Below, piece by piece: positions 5,472 through 5,488 of a stretch of 5,488 nucleotides of DNA. The stretch covers positions 1 through 5,488 of the forward strand of contig NZ_ALEE01000278.1 of NCBI RefSeq assembly GCF_000282995.1, given 5' to 3'. This DNA comes from Melaminivora alkalimesophila (GTDB lineage Bacteria > Pseudomonadota > Gammaproteobacteria > Burkholderiales > Burkholderiaceae_C). The notes beneath the pieces are model-generated. The model ran no database searches, was not told the origin of the DNA, and saw only the letters and a program-made list of their open reading frames with translations. Both the position numbers and the translations under genes were made by a program. The stretch's first letter is position 1, and each line of letters starts with the position of its first letter.

Positions 5472-5488
5472 GGCGGCTGCTAGCCGCC
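5472..5488. terminator. Hairpin at the right edge, possible terminator of an adjacent gene
   Basis: GGCGGCT (5472-5478) and AGCCGCC (5482-5488) are exact 7-bp inverted repeats with a 3-base loop. The pairing may extend past the window. It lies upstream of the globin promoter, so it could end transcription of a gene entering from the right. No T run is visible on the minus strand after it, and what follows on the plus strand is outside the window. Confidence 0.25.

Noticed and set aside
1..5488. CRISPR array, tRNA, rRNA, riboswitch or insertion sequence
   Set aside because: No regularly spaced repeats, cloverleaf, rRNA-like stretch, conserved riboswitch core or transposase-like frame was found on either strand; the only gaps are under 140 bases.

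Overview
The window looks like ordinary chromosomal DNA from a very GC-rich betaproteobacterium, most likely Burkholderiales and close to Comamonadaceae. That placement rests on protein wording recalled from memory (RadC ending in ...SMAERGLL, the IspH C-terminal tail, the SlpA-type FKBP with its FDFNHPLAG motif, the group II globin) and on repeated TACAAT -10 boxes. No alignment was run. There is no insertion sequence, integrase, CRISPR array, tRNA or rRNA. Coding density is about 95%.

Layout. Minus strand, left side (1-2349, read right to left): a SlpA-type FKBP prolyl isomerase (1879-2349), ispH (922-1875) three bases after it, a 133-base gap, and the N-terminal 262 residues of a CNNM/CBS 'CorC/HlyC-type' membrane protein (1-788), which runs off the left edge. 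Plus strand, middle (2430-5027): radC, a phytase-like lipoprotein starting one base after the radC stop, and an Smr-domain protein whose ATG overlaps the lipoprotein stop. These three look like one transcription unit. Minus strand, right side (5024-5425): a group II truncated haemoglobin converging on the Smr gene. The two stop codons share the palindrome CTAG. The last 63 bases are upstream DNA of the globin, with a -10 box and a hairpin at the very edge.

How the genes fit together. fkpB-ispH is a known bacterial pairing; IspH makes the last step of the MEP isoprenoid pathway. radC and smr both encode nucleic-acid-associated families and flank an exported lipoprotein of unknown substrate. 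No new multi-gene defence or biosynthetic system is evident. The points worth a second look are small-scale: a probably leaderless globin promoter, a shared convergent stop, a RadC linker insertion encoded by a potential G-quadruplex, and the unassigned four-repeat lipoprotein.
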